In this document: piece after piece, positions 27,580 through 35,926 of the stretch
Position numbering within the stretch: position 1 is the stretch's first letter
How the letters are laid out: every line of letters starts with the position of its first letter
DNA from: Pelomonas sp963992225
Lineage (GTDB): Bacteria > Pseudomonadota > Gammaproteobacteria > Burkholderiales > Burkholderiaceae_C
NCBI GenBank assembly: GCA_963992225.1
Contig: CAXDTK010000002.1
Coordinates: forward strand, 20,136 to 84,135
Reading direction: 5' to 3'
DNA: 64,000 nucleotides
Notes under the pieces: generated by a model
The model's input: the letters and a program-made list of their open reading frames with translations, nothing else
Database searches by the model: none
Told to the model about the DNA's origin: nothing
Position numbers and translations under genes: made by a program

Positions 27580-28998
27580 TCAGTTGTGGCCTGCATGCCC
27601 GCCGCCGGGTTTGCGCACCTTGACTTCGACCTCTTGGCCCGGTTTTGCGACCGAGGGCATCGAGCCGCTCCCTTCCGCCTTGAAGCGTGCCGGGTCCGGC
27701 AGCGCGCCGGTGAACTCGTAGGCCACCGTGCCGGGCGGGTGCTTGTACCAACCCGGGTCGCTGTAGTCGCCGCGCCTCTGTCCCTTGCGGACCTTCACGA
27801 CGCTGAACATGCCGCCCATGCCGACCGAACCGAACGGCCCCTGCCCCGTCATCATGGCCGCGGTGTTGTCGGGCAGCGGCATCTCCATCTCAGTCATGTC
27901 CTTCATGCCGCGCTCGCCCATCACCATGTACTCGGGCACGAGCTTGGTGATCTGCCGCGCGACACCGCGATGGTCCACGCCGATCATCGTCGGCACGTCG
28001 TGACCCATCGCGTTCATCGTGTGGTGGCTCTTGTGGCAATGGAAGGCCCAGTCGCCTTCCTCGTCGGCGAGGAACTCAACCTGCCGCATCTGCCCGACCG
28101 CGATGTCTTCGGTCACTTCGTACTTTCGCGTGCTCTTCGGCGTCGGCCCGCCGTCGGTGCCGGTGACCAGGAACTCGTGCCCGTGCAGGTGGATCGGGTG
28201 GTTCGTCATCGTCAGGTTGCCGATGCGGATGCGAACCTTGTCCATATGGCTCACCACCAGCGGGTCGATGCCGGGGAAGATCCGGCTGTTCCAGCTCCAC
28301 AGGTTGAAGTCCAGCATCGTCATGATCTTCGGCGTGTAGCTGCCCGGATCGATGTCATAGGCGTTGAGCAGGAAGCAGAAGTCGCGGTCCACCTCGTCGA
28401 TCAGCGGGTGCTTGTTCTTCGGATGCGTGATCCAGAAGCCCATCATCCCCATCGCCATCTGCACCATCTCGTCAGCGTGCGGGTGGTACATGAAGGTGCC
28501 GGGGCGGCGCGCGACGAACTCGTACACGTAGGTCTTGCCCGGTGGGATGCCAGGCTGGTTCAGCCCCGTTACGCCGTCCATGCCGTTGGGCAGGCGCTGG
28601 CCGTGCCAGTGGATGCTGGTCAACTCGCCAAGTTTGTTGGTGACGAAGATGCGCACGCGGTCACCTTCGACCACCTCGATCGTCGGCCCCGGGCTCTGGC
28701 CGTTGTAGCCCCACAGGTGAGCCTTGAAGCCGGGGCTCATCTCGCGCACCACCGGCTCGGCGACGAGGTGGAACTCCTTCACGCCGTTGTTCATGCGCCA
28801 GGGCAGCGTCCAGCCGTTGAGCGTGACGACCGGGTTGTAGGGCCGGCCGGTGTTGGGCACCAGCGGCGGCATCGTGTCGGGCTTGGTCTGGATGACCGGC
28901 TCGGGCAATGCCGCCATCGCGACCTTGCTGACCGCTGCGGCGCTCACCGCGGCGGTCACTGCGCCAGCGCCGCCGATGAAGTTGCGTCGGGAAACCAT
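27580..28998 (-). CDS. Multicopper oxidase, CopA/CueO-like, Tat-exported
   Basis: A 472-residue periplasmic multicopper oxidase. The signal SRRNFIGGAGAVTAA is a Tat motif, as required for a folded copper enzyme. All ligand motifs are visible: TSIHWHGQ, MYHPHADEM, NHPIHLHGHEF and the C-terminal FHCHKSHHTMNAMGH with type 1 Cys and Met. The Met/His-rich insert near the end (MKDMTEMEMPLPDNTAAMM) resembles Cu(I)-oxidase Met-rich loops. It is shorter than PcoA/CopA (about 600 residues) and closer in size to CueO. It likely oxidises Cu(I) to Cu(II). It starts at ATG 28998, 24 bases after the CusC-like stop. Confidence 0.95.
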   Translation of the reverse strand: MVSRRNFIGGAGAVTAAVSAAAVSKVAMAALPEPVIQTKPDTMPPLVPNTGRPYNPVVTLNGWTLPWRMNNGVKEFHLVAEPVVREMSPGFKAHLWGYNGQSPGPTIEVVEGDRVRIFVTNKLGELTSIHWHGQRLPNGMDGVTGLNQPGIPPGKTYVYEFVARRPGTFMYHPHADEMVQMAMGMMGFWITHPKNKHPLIDEVDRDFCFLLNAYDIDPGSYTPKIMTMLDFNLWSWNSRIFPGIDPLVVSHMDKVRIRIGNLTMTNHPIHLHGHEFLVTGTDGGPTPKSTRKYEVTEDIAVGQMRQVEFLADEEGDWAFHCHKSHHTMNAMGHDVPTMIGVDHRGVARQITKLVPEYMVMGERGMKDMTEMEMPLPDNTAAMMTGQGPFGSVGMGGMFSVVKVRKGQRRGDYSDPGWYKHPPGTVAYEFTGALPDPARFKAEGSGSMPSVAKPGQEVEVKVRKPGGGHAGHN

Positions 28999-29022
28999 GT
29001 TCGAGATCCTTGATTGAAGGGG

Positions 29023-30474
29023 TCAGTGGCCGGCGCCGCCGCCATCTACCGCTGCGGCGGCAGGGCCAGTGGGCGAGGCCATGGCCGCTTTGCCGATGAG
29101 TGCCATGTCGAGATCCGACTGGGCCAGCCAGAAGTCGCGCAGCGACTCGATGTATGCATTGACGCTCGTGATCTGGGAGCGTGCGTCGGCAAGGAGCTCG
29201 AAGACCCCGATGATCATTCCGTTGTAGCGCAGCCCCTGCTCTTCCGAGATCCGTTTCTTGAGCGGCACGATCTCGTCACGCTGGTGGCGCGCGATGTCGT
29301 AGGCGGACCGGTAGTTGCCATAGGCCTCGCGAACCTCCGAGCGGGCGTTGATCGCGGTCTCCGCCGCACGATGCAGCGCCTGCATGTAGATCGCTTCGGC
29401 GCGTGCCACCCGGGCGCCGCCCCAGTCGAAGAGGGGCAGCTCCAGGCCGATCTCCCAGCCCGTCTGACGCGGGGCCTCATTGGACGTGTTGCGCACCAGC
29501 CCGAGTTCCAGCACGTTGATGAAACGCGTCGTGCGGGTCAGACCCAGGTTCTGTGCGGTCTGCTCCGCGCCCAGCTTGGCGGCCTGCACGTCGAGTCGCT
29601 GTGACATCGCGACGGCTTCGATGTCGGGCTGATTTCGCACCTCGGCCGGCAGGTCCGGCAGGCGCTCGGGCAACTGGAACTGGGTCTGATCGCCCCAGAC
29701 GCCCAACAGGCGCGCCAGCCGCTCACGCGAAGCACGCTGCGCCTGGTCGGCGCGAGCGAGGCCCAGGGCGGCGTCGGCGTAGAAGGCCTGCTCCCGCGCC
29801 CGCGCCAGCTTGCTGAAGTTGCCGACCTGCTCCATGCGCCGAGCCAGCTCGGCGCTCGCTTCGGCCGTCTGCTTCACCTGCCGCATGTAGCGCACGGTCT
29901 CTTCGGCTGCGACGGCCTGGAAGTAGGCCTTGCGCGTCTCGGCCGCGCGCGACAGAACATCCATCGTGACTTCGCGCTTGACCTGCTCGAAGCGGCGCGC
30001 TTCCAGCCGCGAAACCATGGGCAGCGTCAACAGCCGTGCGAGGTTCAGGTGCAACCCGCGTTCCAGCTCGATCTCGTCGCCCTTCCGAAGGCGCCCGAAC
30101 GTAAATCCGGGGTTCGGCAGGCGCCCGGCCTGCACGACCTCGGCCTCGGTGATGCCGAGGTCCTGAAAACGAGCCTGCAGACCGCGGTTGTTGAGCAGGG
30201 CGACCTGAACCGCATCGTCAACGCTGAGCGGCTTGGCGAGCAACTCCTGGACGCGGCGATCGATGGCGTCGGCATCGGCATCACTGCGCGCCCAGCGGAC
30301 GTCCTTGCCGAGCTTGTCCTTGGCCGCGGACTCGATCGACGAGAACCCCGCGTCCGGCGAGAAGCTGGCGCAGCCCGCAAGCACTGCGGAAGCCAGGAGG
30401 ACGACGAGCAGGCCCGAGCGCCGCACGCTCGGGCGGTCGGGCGCGACACGCCCGAGATGGGAAGGTGAATTCAT
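29023..30474 (-). CDS. TolC-family outer-membrane factor (CusC-like lipoprotein)
   Basis: A 483-residue outer-membrane channel. The N-terminus ends in the lipobox LAGC (about 33-36), so it is a lipoprotein like CusC or OprM. The body has the TolC duplicated pattern: VQVALLNNRGLQARFQDLGI, the RLPNPGF block, SRLEARRFEQVKREV and long coiled-coil helices. Neither the RND pump nor the membrane-fusion partner (CusA, CusB) is encoded next to it, which is unusual; it may pair with proteins elsewhere. It is in line with the small protein gene at 30485-30835 and the multicopper oxidase. Confidence 0.92.
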   Translation of the reverse strand: MNSPSHLGRVAPDRPSVRRSGLLVVLLASAVLAGCASFSPDAGFSSIESAAKDKLGKDVRWARSDADADAIDRRVQELLAKPLSVDDAVQVALLNNRGLQARFQDLGITEAEVVQAGRLPNPGFTFGRLRKGDEIELERGLHLNLARLLTLPMVSRLEARRFEQVKREVTMDVLSRAAETRKAYFQAVAAEETVRYMRQVKQTAEASAELARRMEQVGNFSKLARAREQAFYADAALGLARADQAQRASRERLARLLGVWGDQTQFQLPERLPDLPAEVRNQPDIEAVAMSQRLDVQAAKLGAEQTAQNLGLTRTTRFINVLELGLVRNTSNEAPRQTGWEIGLELPLFDWGGARVARAEAIYMQALHRAAETAINARSEVREAYGNYRSAYDIARHQRDEIVPLKKRISEEQGLRYNGMIIGVFELLADARSQITSVNAYIESLRDFWLAQSDLDMALIGKAAMASPTGPAAAAVDGGGAGH

Positions 30475-30484
30475 CCGCTTGACC

Positions 30485-30835
30485 TCAGTTCATCTTGTGC
30501 CCGCCGTGCCCGGCGGGTGCGCTGGCCGGCGCCGGCGTTGCCGGCTTCGAAGGCGCGTTGTTCGTGGCGGGTGCGTCAGGCTGCCGAGCCTCGCGCGCAT
30601 AGGCCCGCCAGCCTCCGACGCGGTTGACGGTCTCGTTGGCTTCGCGCCAGGATCCCACGGGCTGTTCGGCGTGACGCTGGTATCCGCCAAGCGTCGACTG
30701 GAACACCAGGGGCGGAACGGCGGCCGAGGAATCGAGTGGATCGGCTCTCTTGCCGGCCGCGCTTTGGGCCAGGCTCGCAGAGCAGACCGCAACCAGGAAT
30801 GCCGGCGCAAGCCAGCGGAACATGGCAATCTTCAT
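30485..30835 (-). CDS. Small exported protein between copper genes
   Basis: A 116-residue protein: signal peptide MKIAMFRWLAPAFLVAVCSASLAQ, then a mature segment with STLGGYQRHAEQPVGSWREANETVNRVGGWRAYAREA and an Ala/Pro-rich tail ending HGGHKMN. The central pattern is one I associate with small proteins that precede cusC in Burkholderiales copper operons, without a named function. ATG 30835 is the signal-peptide start. It lies 10 bases upstream of the CusC-like start. Confidence 0.75.
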   Translation of the reverse strand: MKIAMFRWLAPAFLVAVCSASLAQSAAGKRADPLDSSAAVPPLVFQSTLGGYQRHAEQPVGSWREANETVNRVGGWRAYAREARQPDAPATNNAPSKPATPAPASAPAGHGGHKMN

Positions 30836-30941
30836 GACATCCTCGCTTGAGTCGGTCCGGCTCACCAGGCCTGCTGAGCAGGCGTTGGACCGGTTCACGA
30901 TGCTGGTCGTATCGCCGCGGGGCGATCAACCAGGGTGGCAG

Positions 30942-31382
30942 TCAGGCGAGGATCAGGCGGGGAGGCCTGTGCGGCACGTGCGCAAAGACCGCTGGAAAGC
31001 GGGTTTCCAGGAAGGCAACAGCAGTTGATGTCGAATCCGCATGGGAAATGCTCACCCGCTCGAGCGCGGGCGCTGCAACGCTGCAGCACGGAGCGCAACT
31101 GCTGCACTTCATCTTCAGCTGCGCCGAATGTCCCGTCGAAGGATCCGCCGCCGTCTGGAGAACTTCGTTCACCGCCTCGGTTGCGCTGACGGAGTCGTCG
31201 AACCGGAGTTCCTCGCGCGCATCAGCGGAGTCAACGTGCGTGGTGTGCTGAACGACCTCGCCAGACTGGCTGGGAGAGTGGTGTCCCGGCCCGCACCCAC
31301 CCATGGTCACCGCTGCCAAGCCCTTCAGGGGGACAGCAGCAGCGATGAACCAGATGAGAAGGAGGCGAACCACACCCGACAT
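30942..31382 (-). CDS. Copper-operon leader protein with CSSCAPCC motif
   Basis: A 146-residue protein at the head of the copper operon. It has one N-terminal hydrophobic segment (MSGVVRLLLIWFIAAAVPLKGLAAV), a His-rich stretch (GCGPGHHSPSQSG), the cysteine motif KMKCSSCAPCCSVAAP and a C-terminal hydrophobic patch. It looks like the DUF2946-type or similar metal-responsive small proteins often first in such operons. ATG 31382 is the only reasonable start. A 106-base gap separates it from the next gene. Confidence 0.72.
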   Translation of the reverse strand: MSGVVRLLLIWFIAAAVPLKGLAAVTMGGCGPGHHSPSQSGEVVQHTTHVDSADAREELRFDDSVSATEAVNEVLQTAADPSTGHSAQLKMKCSSCAPCCSVAAPALERVSISHADSTSTAVAFLETRFPAVFAHVPHRPPRLILA

Positions 31383-31530
31383 ACCCGGAACTTTACCCTA
31401 GTGCATTGAGAAACATCATCCTGCGCCGCAGTCTACGGATTGCCGTCCGACACGATCCGCTCAAAAGGCTTACGGAATCGTCATGTTTTCGAGACTTCTG
31501 GCCGACGGCCGTGGTTGGTCTTCGCCGGTC

Positions 31531-32082
31531 TCATCCGACGTCGGCCACCATGGGAACGCGAAGGACACGATCCCTGCTCGCCTCGTCGCCGGGCTCGAAC
31601 TCGTAGGTGCTTCCCCAAGCCCAAACCGAGCCGACAAGTTCAAGGAATCGGATCTCGCCTGCGGCACCGCTGATGATCGCCTGGGCCTCTCCTCGTGCCC
31701 AGGTCGCCCGCAGGGCATGCTCACCGGGCGGCAGCCTCAAGCGGACAAAGGACTCTGGCACGGTCTCGGTCTGTGCACTTCCGTCGACGGTCAGCTTGAC
31801 GACGTTGGCGGCATCAGCCCACCGCTTGCGCACCACGTACACCGTGAGCCTATCCGCCGAAACGGCGAATCGCTTGGCCTCGGCCTCCACGGTGGGCGGC
31901 GGCACGGGCGCACGGGTGCAGGTCAGCTTGTAGCGTGGCGCCTTGCCGACACGGTGACACCACGTGCCATCGGCATTTACCGGCCGAATGGGCTTGGACG
32001 CACACGCAGCGAGAAGCAGCGTGCCTGAGCCGAGCGCGATCAATGCGGCTCGGCGTCCCATCGTGGACTGAGTCTTTCGCAT
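31531..32082 (-). CDS. DUF2846-like lipoprotein
   Basis: A 183-residue lipoprotein: signal GRRAALIALGSGTLLLAAC with lipobox LAAC (about 23-26). The mature part has a beta-rich core, RLTVYVVRKRW, VVKLTVDGSAQTETVPESFVRLRLPPGEHALRATW (quoted in parts) and GEIRFLELVG, which fits the DUF2846 pattern of a short beta domain. ATG 32082 is chosen as the signal start. It sits alone, 150 bases from the next gene, transcribed toward the copper operon. Function unknown. Confidence 0.72.
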   Translation of the reverse strand: MRKTQSTMGRRAALIALGSGTLLLAACASKPIRPVNADGTWCHRVGKAPRYKLTCTRAPVPPPTVEAEAKRFAVSADRLTVYVVRKRWADAANVVKLTVDGSAQTETVPESFVRLRLPPGEHALRATWARGEAQAIISGAAGEIRFLELVGSVWAWGSTYEFEPGDEASRDRVLRVPMVADVG

Positions 32083-32232
32083 CAGACCTCCGGGCGTTCG
32101 CCCCCTACAACCGAGATCGGCTGGCTGCACCAGCCGGCGCTTCATCAGAGGGCTGTCGGTAGCCCGACGATGGGCGGACGACGCTACTGATTGGCCACGT
32201 CGTCTTGATGCCGCCCGCCCACCGCCGATGCA

Positions 32233-32718
32233 TCAGCGATGCACGTGCGAGGTGGCTGTCGCGCCGCTCTGGTGACCACTGCGGCTCAGCCCACCGGGGA
32301 CGTTGACTGCGCCTGCCTGGGAAGGCTTGCCGGCATTCGCAGCGTTGCGCGTGTCGCCCTGCACGCCGACGTAGACCGCCCCGGCTTCGCCACCGACATC
32401 GAGCCAGCCGTCGGCCGTAACCGGGTTACGCCTGGCTTCGATCGTCTCCGCGATGACCGCCGCTCGCGTCTTGCTGGGGTTGTTCGTCCCGACGAAGACC
32501 CAGCCCGCCTCGCCCCCGACTTCGCGCCAACCGTTGGCCGTAACCGGATTGCGCTTCCATGCCTCGAGTTCCTTGATGACGTCGGCGCGCGACTTTGCCG
32601 ACGGCATTGCATGGGTCGTGAAGCCGGCTTCACCCGGAACCGCGGTGATGCCGGAGGTCGCCAGCGCGGGCAGAGACACGGCACTCACCAACGCGATCAG
32701 ACTGAAACGGTACTTCAT
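32233..32718 (-). CDS. DUF4148-like exported repeat protein
   Basis: A 161-residue exported protein with a signal peptide (MKYRFSLIALVSAVSLPALA). The body has two tandem copies of about 35 residues: SRADVIKELEAWKRNPVTA then NGWREVGGEAGWVFVG, and TRAAVIAETIEARRNPVTAD then GWLDVGGEAGAVYVG. This R-x-V-x-x-E helix followed by a G-rich turn resembles DUF4148. It ends in HVHR and is located beside the two-component genes. ATG 32718 is the natural start. Function unknown. Confidence 0.75.
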   Translation of the reverse strand: MKYRFSLIALVSAVSLPALATSGITAVPGEAGFTTHAMPSAKSRADVIKELEAWKRNPVTANGWREVGGEAGWVFVGTNNPSKTRAAVIAETIEARRNPVTADGWLDVGGEAGAVYVGVQGDTRNAANAGKPSQAGAVNVPGGLSRSGHQSGATATSHVHR

Positions 32719-32997
32719 GATGGACTCCTGTGATGGGTGCACCTCTTGTGGGGGTTCACCGGTTGCGGTGCTTTCGTGCACCGTGGAGCCACTGTAGGAA
32801 TCGCGCGCCGACAGACTGCTTGCCAGTCCATTACAACTTCGTCAAGTAGCGGCCCAACGTCATGCGATGCCAACTCGTGTACCGCTCAGACCCATGCTCT
32901 GCTCTGGCAAGGTGTGCGGCGCCCCCAATGCCACTGCCATGGTCAAAGGCATCGGCAAAGCCAATCGCTTCGGACTTGTGCTGCCGGTAAGGGACGG

Positions 32998-34377
32998 TCA
33001 CGCCCGCTGCGCTGCCGCTGAACTCGACGGTACGTCCAGCCCGATCGCGGTGACGCCATCCGCCGATCTGGCGAACGGTTCGCCTTGGTGCATCCGGGCG
33101 ATGGCGGCGACGATGGCCAGACCCAGTCCATAGTGCGAAGTGCCAACCTGGCGACGCGAGCGCTCGGCCTTGTAGAAGCGGTCAAACAAGCGTGGCAAAT
33201 GCTCCGGCTCGATCGGAATGCCCTTGTTTTCTACCCAGATCCGTGACCGGCCACCTTCCGACTCGATCCGGACCCGAATGTTGGAGCCGGGCTCCGCGTA
33301 GCGGGTTGCGTTGCTCAACAAGTTGGACAACGCGCGGCGCAGAAGAGATATGTCAAAGGCACCCTTCGCGTCGCCATCGCATACGGCTGACAGACCCCGG
33401 TCATGAAGCGCTGCCTCGTGGTACTCGATGATCTCGACGAGTTCGGCGGCGAGGCTCGTCACCGGCGAACGGCGCGCGGTTGCGCCGCGGTCCGCTTGCG
33501 AAAGGAAGAGCATGTCGTTGACGATGATCGCGAGGCGCCTCAGATCCTCCAGGTTCTCCGCGATCACGTCTTGCAGTTCGGCCACAGGTCGCTCGCGCTG
33601 CAAGGCCAGCTCGCTCGAACCGATCAAGGTGGTCAGCGGCGTTCGAAGTTCGTGCGCAACGTCGGCGTTGAAGCCTTCCAATTGCGCGTAAGCGCGTTCG
33701 ACACGCATCAGCAACGCGTTGAAGCGGTCGACCAGTGGCCGGAGTTCGAGCGGCTGTCCCGCTCCGTCCAGCCGCAGCCCTGCCCTTCCCAAAGCGACCG
33801 CGTCCACTTGTGCGGCCAATTCCTGCACCGGCAGAAGGCCTCTGCGGACCAGCAGGAACCCCGTCACGCTGACGACGCCCGCACCGATGAGTGATGCCGC
33901 CAACAGGATCCAACCGAGCCGCTTGAGCAGTTCCCTGTCGCGGCTCACATCAAGCCCAAGGACCACCCGCACGCCACCGGCGGCGCCCGCGGGCCATGTG
34001 TCTTCCCACGACACCTGCATAAACCGGCTGCCCGAAGCAGCATCCCCACCCTCGGGCGGCCGCGGAGCACTGAAGATCACCGCCCCATCGCTGGACGTGA
34101 TGGACAGCGTCATGTCCTCATGGCCGGCGAGAAAGTCCTTGAGCTTGTGCTGCAACTCTTCGGCCGCCGAGCTTTCAGCCGTTTCCACGAGCGCATGTCG
34201 GACAACCGCGCTCTTCAACGCGAGTTCTTCATGCTGGCGGCTCTGCAGAAACCACAGGTTGACGGCATAGACCGTCCCGGACACGGCAAGCGCAGCGATC
34301 AATCCTTGCAGCGCCAGCCACCAGGAGAGGCGCGACCCAAGTGATTGCTCCACAGCCACGAGGTAGCGCCGCTTCAC
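32998..34377 (-). CDS. Sensor histidine kinase, CusS-like
   Basis: A 459-residue membrane sensor kinase. A transmembrane helix at about 19-40, a periplasmic domain of about 125 residues, a second helix near 165-187 and a HAMP linker come first. Then the H-box ADVAHELRTPLTTLIGSS (His at about 248), N-box LSNLLSNATRYAEPGS, and glycine-rich YGLGLAIVAAIARMHQG. The CusS/IrlB-type architecture and the paired regulator suggest it senses periplasmic Cu or Ag. Start is GTG 34377, overlapping the regulator stop (GTGA), so the two are coupled. Confidence 0.93.
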   Translation of the reverse strand: MKRRYLVAVEQSLGSRLSWWLALQGLIAALAVSGTVYAVNLWFLQSRQHEELALKSAVVRHALVETAESSAAEELQHKLKDFLAGHEDMTLSITSSDGAVIFSAPRPPEGGDAASGSRFMQVSWEDTWPAGAAGGVRVVLGLDVSRDRELLKRLGWILLAASLIGAGVVSVTGFLLVRRGLLPVQELAAQVDAVALGRAGLRLDGAGQPLELRPLVDRFNALLMRVERAYAQLEGFNADVAHELRTPLTTLIGSSELALQRERPVAELQDVIAENLEDLRRLAIIVNDMLFLSQADRGATARRSPVTSLAAELVEIIEYHEAALHDRGLSAVCDGDAKGAFDISLLRRALSNLLSNATRYAEPGSNIRVRIESEGGRSRIWVENKGIPIEPEHLPRLFDRFYKAERSRRQVGTSHYGLGLAIVAAIARMHQGEPFARSADGVTAIGLDVPSSSAAAQRA

Positions 34378-35060
34378 TCCTGGCGCTCCTCCATCACGTA
34401 ACCCATGCCACGGACCGTGTGGATCAGCTTGACCTCGAACGGTTCATCCAGCTTCGCACGCAGCCGGCGTACGGCCACCTCGACGACGTTCGTGTCGCTG
34501 TCGAAATTGATGTCCCATACCTGTTCCGCCATCACGGTGCGCGACAGGACTACCCCGCGCCGACGCAGCAACAGCACCAGCAGATTGAATTCCTTGGGTG
34601 TGAGTTCGAGCCGCTTGCCAGCCCGTGTCGCCTTCCGTCGTGCCAGGTCGACCTCCAGGTCCGCCATCCGAAGACTGGTGGGCATCTGTCCATCGCGGTC
34701 TCCCCCGCCGCGACGCAACAGGGCCTGGACACGAGCCGCCAGTTCGGAGAATGAGAACGGCTTGACGAGGTAGTCGTCTGCGCCCCCGGTCAGCCCCTTG
34801 ACCTTGTCTTCGACCGCGTCCCGGGCCGTCAGCATCAGTACGGGCGTCCTGCGCTGCTTGCGCAGTTCCGCGAGCACCTCGAAGCCGTCCCGTCCCGGCA
34901 GCATCACATCCAGGACGATCAGGTCGTAGGTGCCCTCGACAGCGAAATGAAGCCCGTCGATGCCGTCGTGGGCCAGGTCGACGACATAACCACTCTCCGA
35001 CAAGCCCTTTTTCAGGTATTCCGCCAAGCGGACCTCGTCTTCGATCACGAGAATTTTCAT
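34374..35060 (-). CDS. OmpR-family response regulator, CusR-like
   Basis: A 228-residue response regulator: receiver domain with MKILVIEDEVRLAEYL, phosphoacceptor Asp in DLIVLDVMLPGRDG (about 51), and Lys in DDYLVKPFSFSELAAR; then a winged-helix output domain ending LRAKLDEPFEVKLIHTVRGMGYVMEE. This is the CusR/CopR/PcoR class that activates copper-resistance operons. ATG 35060 is preceded by a GGAG-like site; upstream frame Mets add only five residues. Together with the kinase it forms a two-gene operon, with the copper operon 3 kb downstream on the same strand. Confidence 0.95.
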   Translation of the reverse strand: MKILVIEDEVRLAEYLKKGLSESGYVVDLAHDGIDGLHFAVEGTYDLIVLDVMLPGRDGFEVLAELRKQRRTPVLMLTARDAVEDKVKGLTGGADDYLVKPFSFSELAARVQALLRRGGGDRDGQMPTSLRMADLEVDLARRKATRAGKRLELTPKEFNLLVLLLRRRGVVLSRTVMAEQVWDINFDSDTNVVEVAVRRLRAKLDEPFEVKLIHTVRGMGYVMEERQE

Positions 35061-35187
35061 TGGCAGATTCTCCACCAGCTATTACGTCGCAACGATTACG
35101 AGTTGGTCATCTATCGGTCCGCATTTGGTCAGCGCGGGGTTCCTCGTGCGCAGCCTGGTGGTCATCAACAATCTGACCAGGTCCACC

Positions 35188-35401
35188 ATGCGCAGAAGCC
35201 CAATCTTCGCAGTCACCCGCACGCTTGCGTGCCGCTGCCATCATGGTCGGCTTCCCGATCTTCGCAACGGGTCAACACCAGAAGGCGCAAGGCACGCCCT
35301 ACGGCACCAGCACGGCCGAGCCGGCCGGGCCTGCAACGCTCAAGCGAGCACAGCCGGCGATCCGCGGATTCAGTGGCCATGGCGTGGGGGTCCAACGATG
35401 A
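35188..35401 (+). pseudogene. Possible frameshifted small exported protein
   Basis: The 374-base gap 35061-35434 between CusR and CueR has no intact gene. On plus, ATG 35188 opens a signal-like start (MRRSPIFAVTRTL) and, one base out of phase, the frame continues with RAAAIMVGFPIFATG and then QKAQGTPYGTSTAEPAGPA to a stop at 35399-35401. Joined, these read as a signal peptide plus a small mature protein, which suggests a decayed gene, but no homology is recognised. Confidence 0.3.
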
Positions 35402-35434
35402 CTCGGTCCGCTCGCCCCATACCGGCACCCGCTG

Positions 35435-35926
35435 TCAATCGGTCGCGCGCCCTCCTCGCCCCGCACGCAGCCCGTTCATACCACGGCGGCTTCTCCCGGT
35501 CGCTCCCACTGGACGCCTCTCCAGTTCGCTTCGTTCCTGCGCCAACGAGTCGATGATCGGGCAGTCGGGCCGGTCGTCACCATGGCAGCAATGCACGAGG
35601 TGCTCCAGCGTCGCCTTCATGGCCTGGAGCTCCTCGAGCTTCTCGTCCAGTTCCTCGATGTGGGCGAGTGCCAGCGCGCGCACCTGCCGGCTCGGACGCT
35701 TGCGGTCCTGCCAGAGCCCGAGCAGCTCGCGGATCTGCTCAATGGAAAAGCCCAGGTCGCGAGACTGGCGGACGAAGCGCAGCGTGCTGACTTCCTTCTC
35801 TGTGTACTGGCGGTAGCCGGACTCGGTTCGCACCGCTTCCGGGAACAGCCCGACGCTCTCGTAGTGGCGAATCATCTTCGCCGACACCCCCGAGGCCTTG
35901 GCCGCTTCACCGATGTTCATGCTCAT
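35435..35926 (-). CDS. cueR: MerR-family copper regulator CueR
   Basis: A 163-residue MerR regulator. The DNA-binding region reads MNIGEAAKASGVSAKMIRHYE, then GLFPEAVRTESGYRQYTE. The C-terminal metal loop HCCHGDDRPDCPII has the CueR Cys pair spaced by seven residues, the Cu(I)/Ag(I) ligands. A basic tail of about 30 residues (RPVGATGRSRRGMNGLRAGR) is longer than in E. coli CueR. ATG 35926 has AGGGAG upstream; ATG 35920 is a second candidate. It follows copA with an ATGA overlap and presumably regulates the copA and copZ promoters at 38415-38527. Confidence 0.93.
   Translation of the reverse strand: MSMNIGEAAKASGVSAKMIRHYESVGLFPEAVRTESGYRQYTEKEVSTLRFVRQSRDLGFSIEQIRELLGLWQDRKRPSRQVRALALAHIEELDEKLEELQAMKATLEHLVHCCHGDDRPDCPIIDSLAQERSELERRPVGATGRSRRGMNGLRAGRGGRATD

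Noticed and set aside
31383..31530. CopR/CusR box upstream of the copper operon
   Set aside because: CATGACGATTCCGTAAG is only a loose inverted repeat; not strong enough to list.
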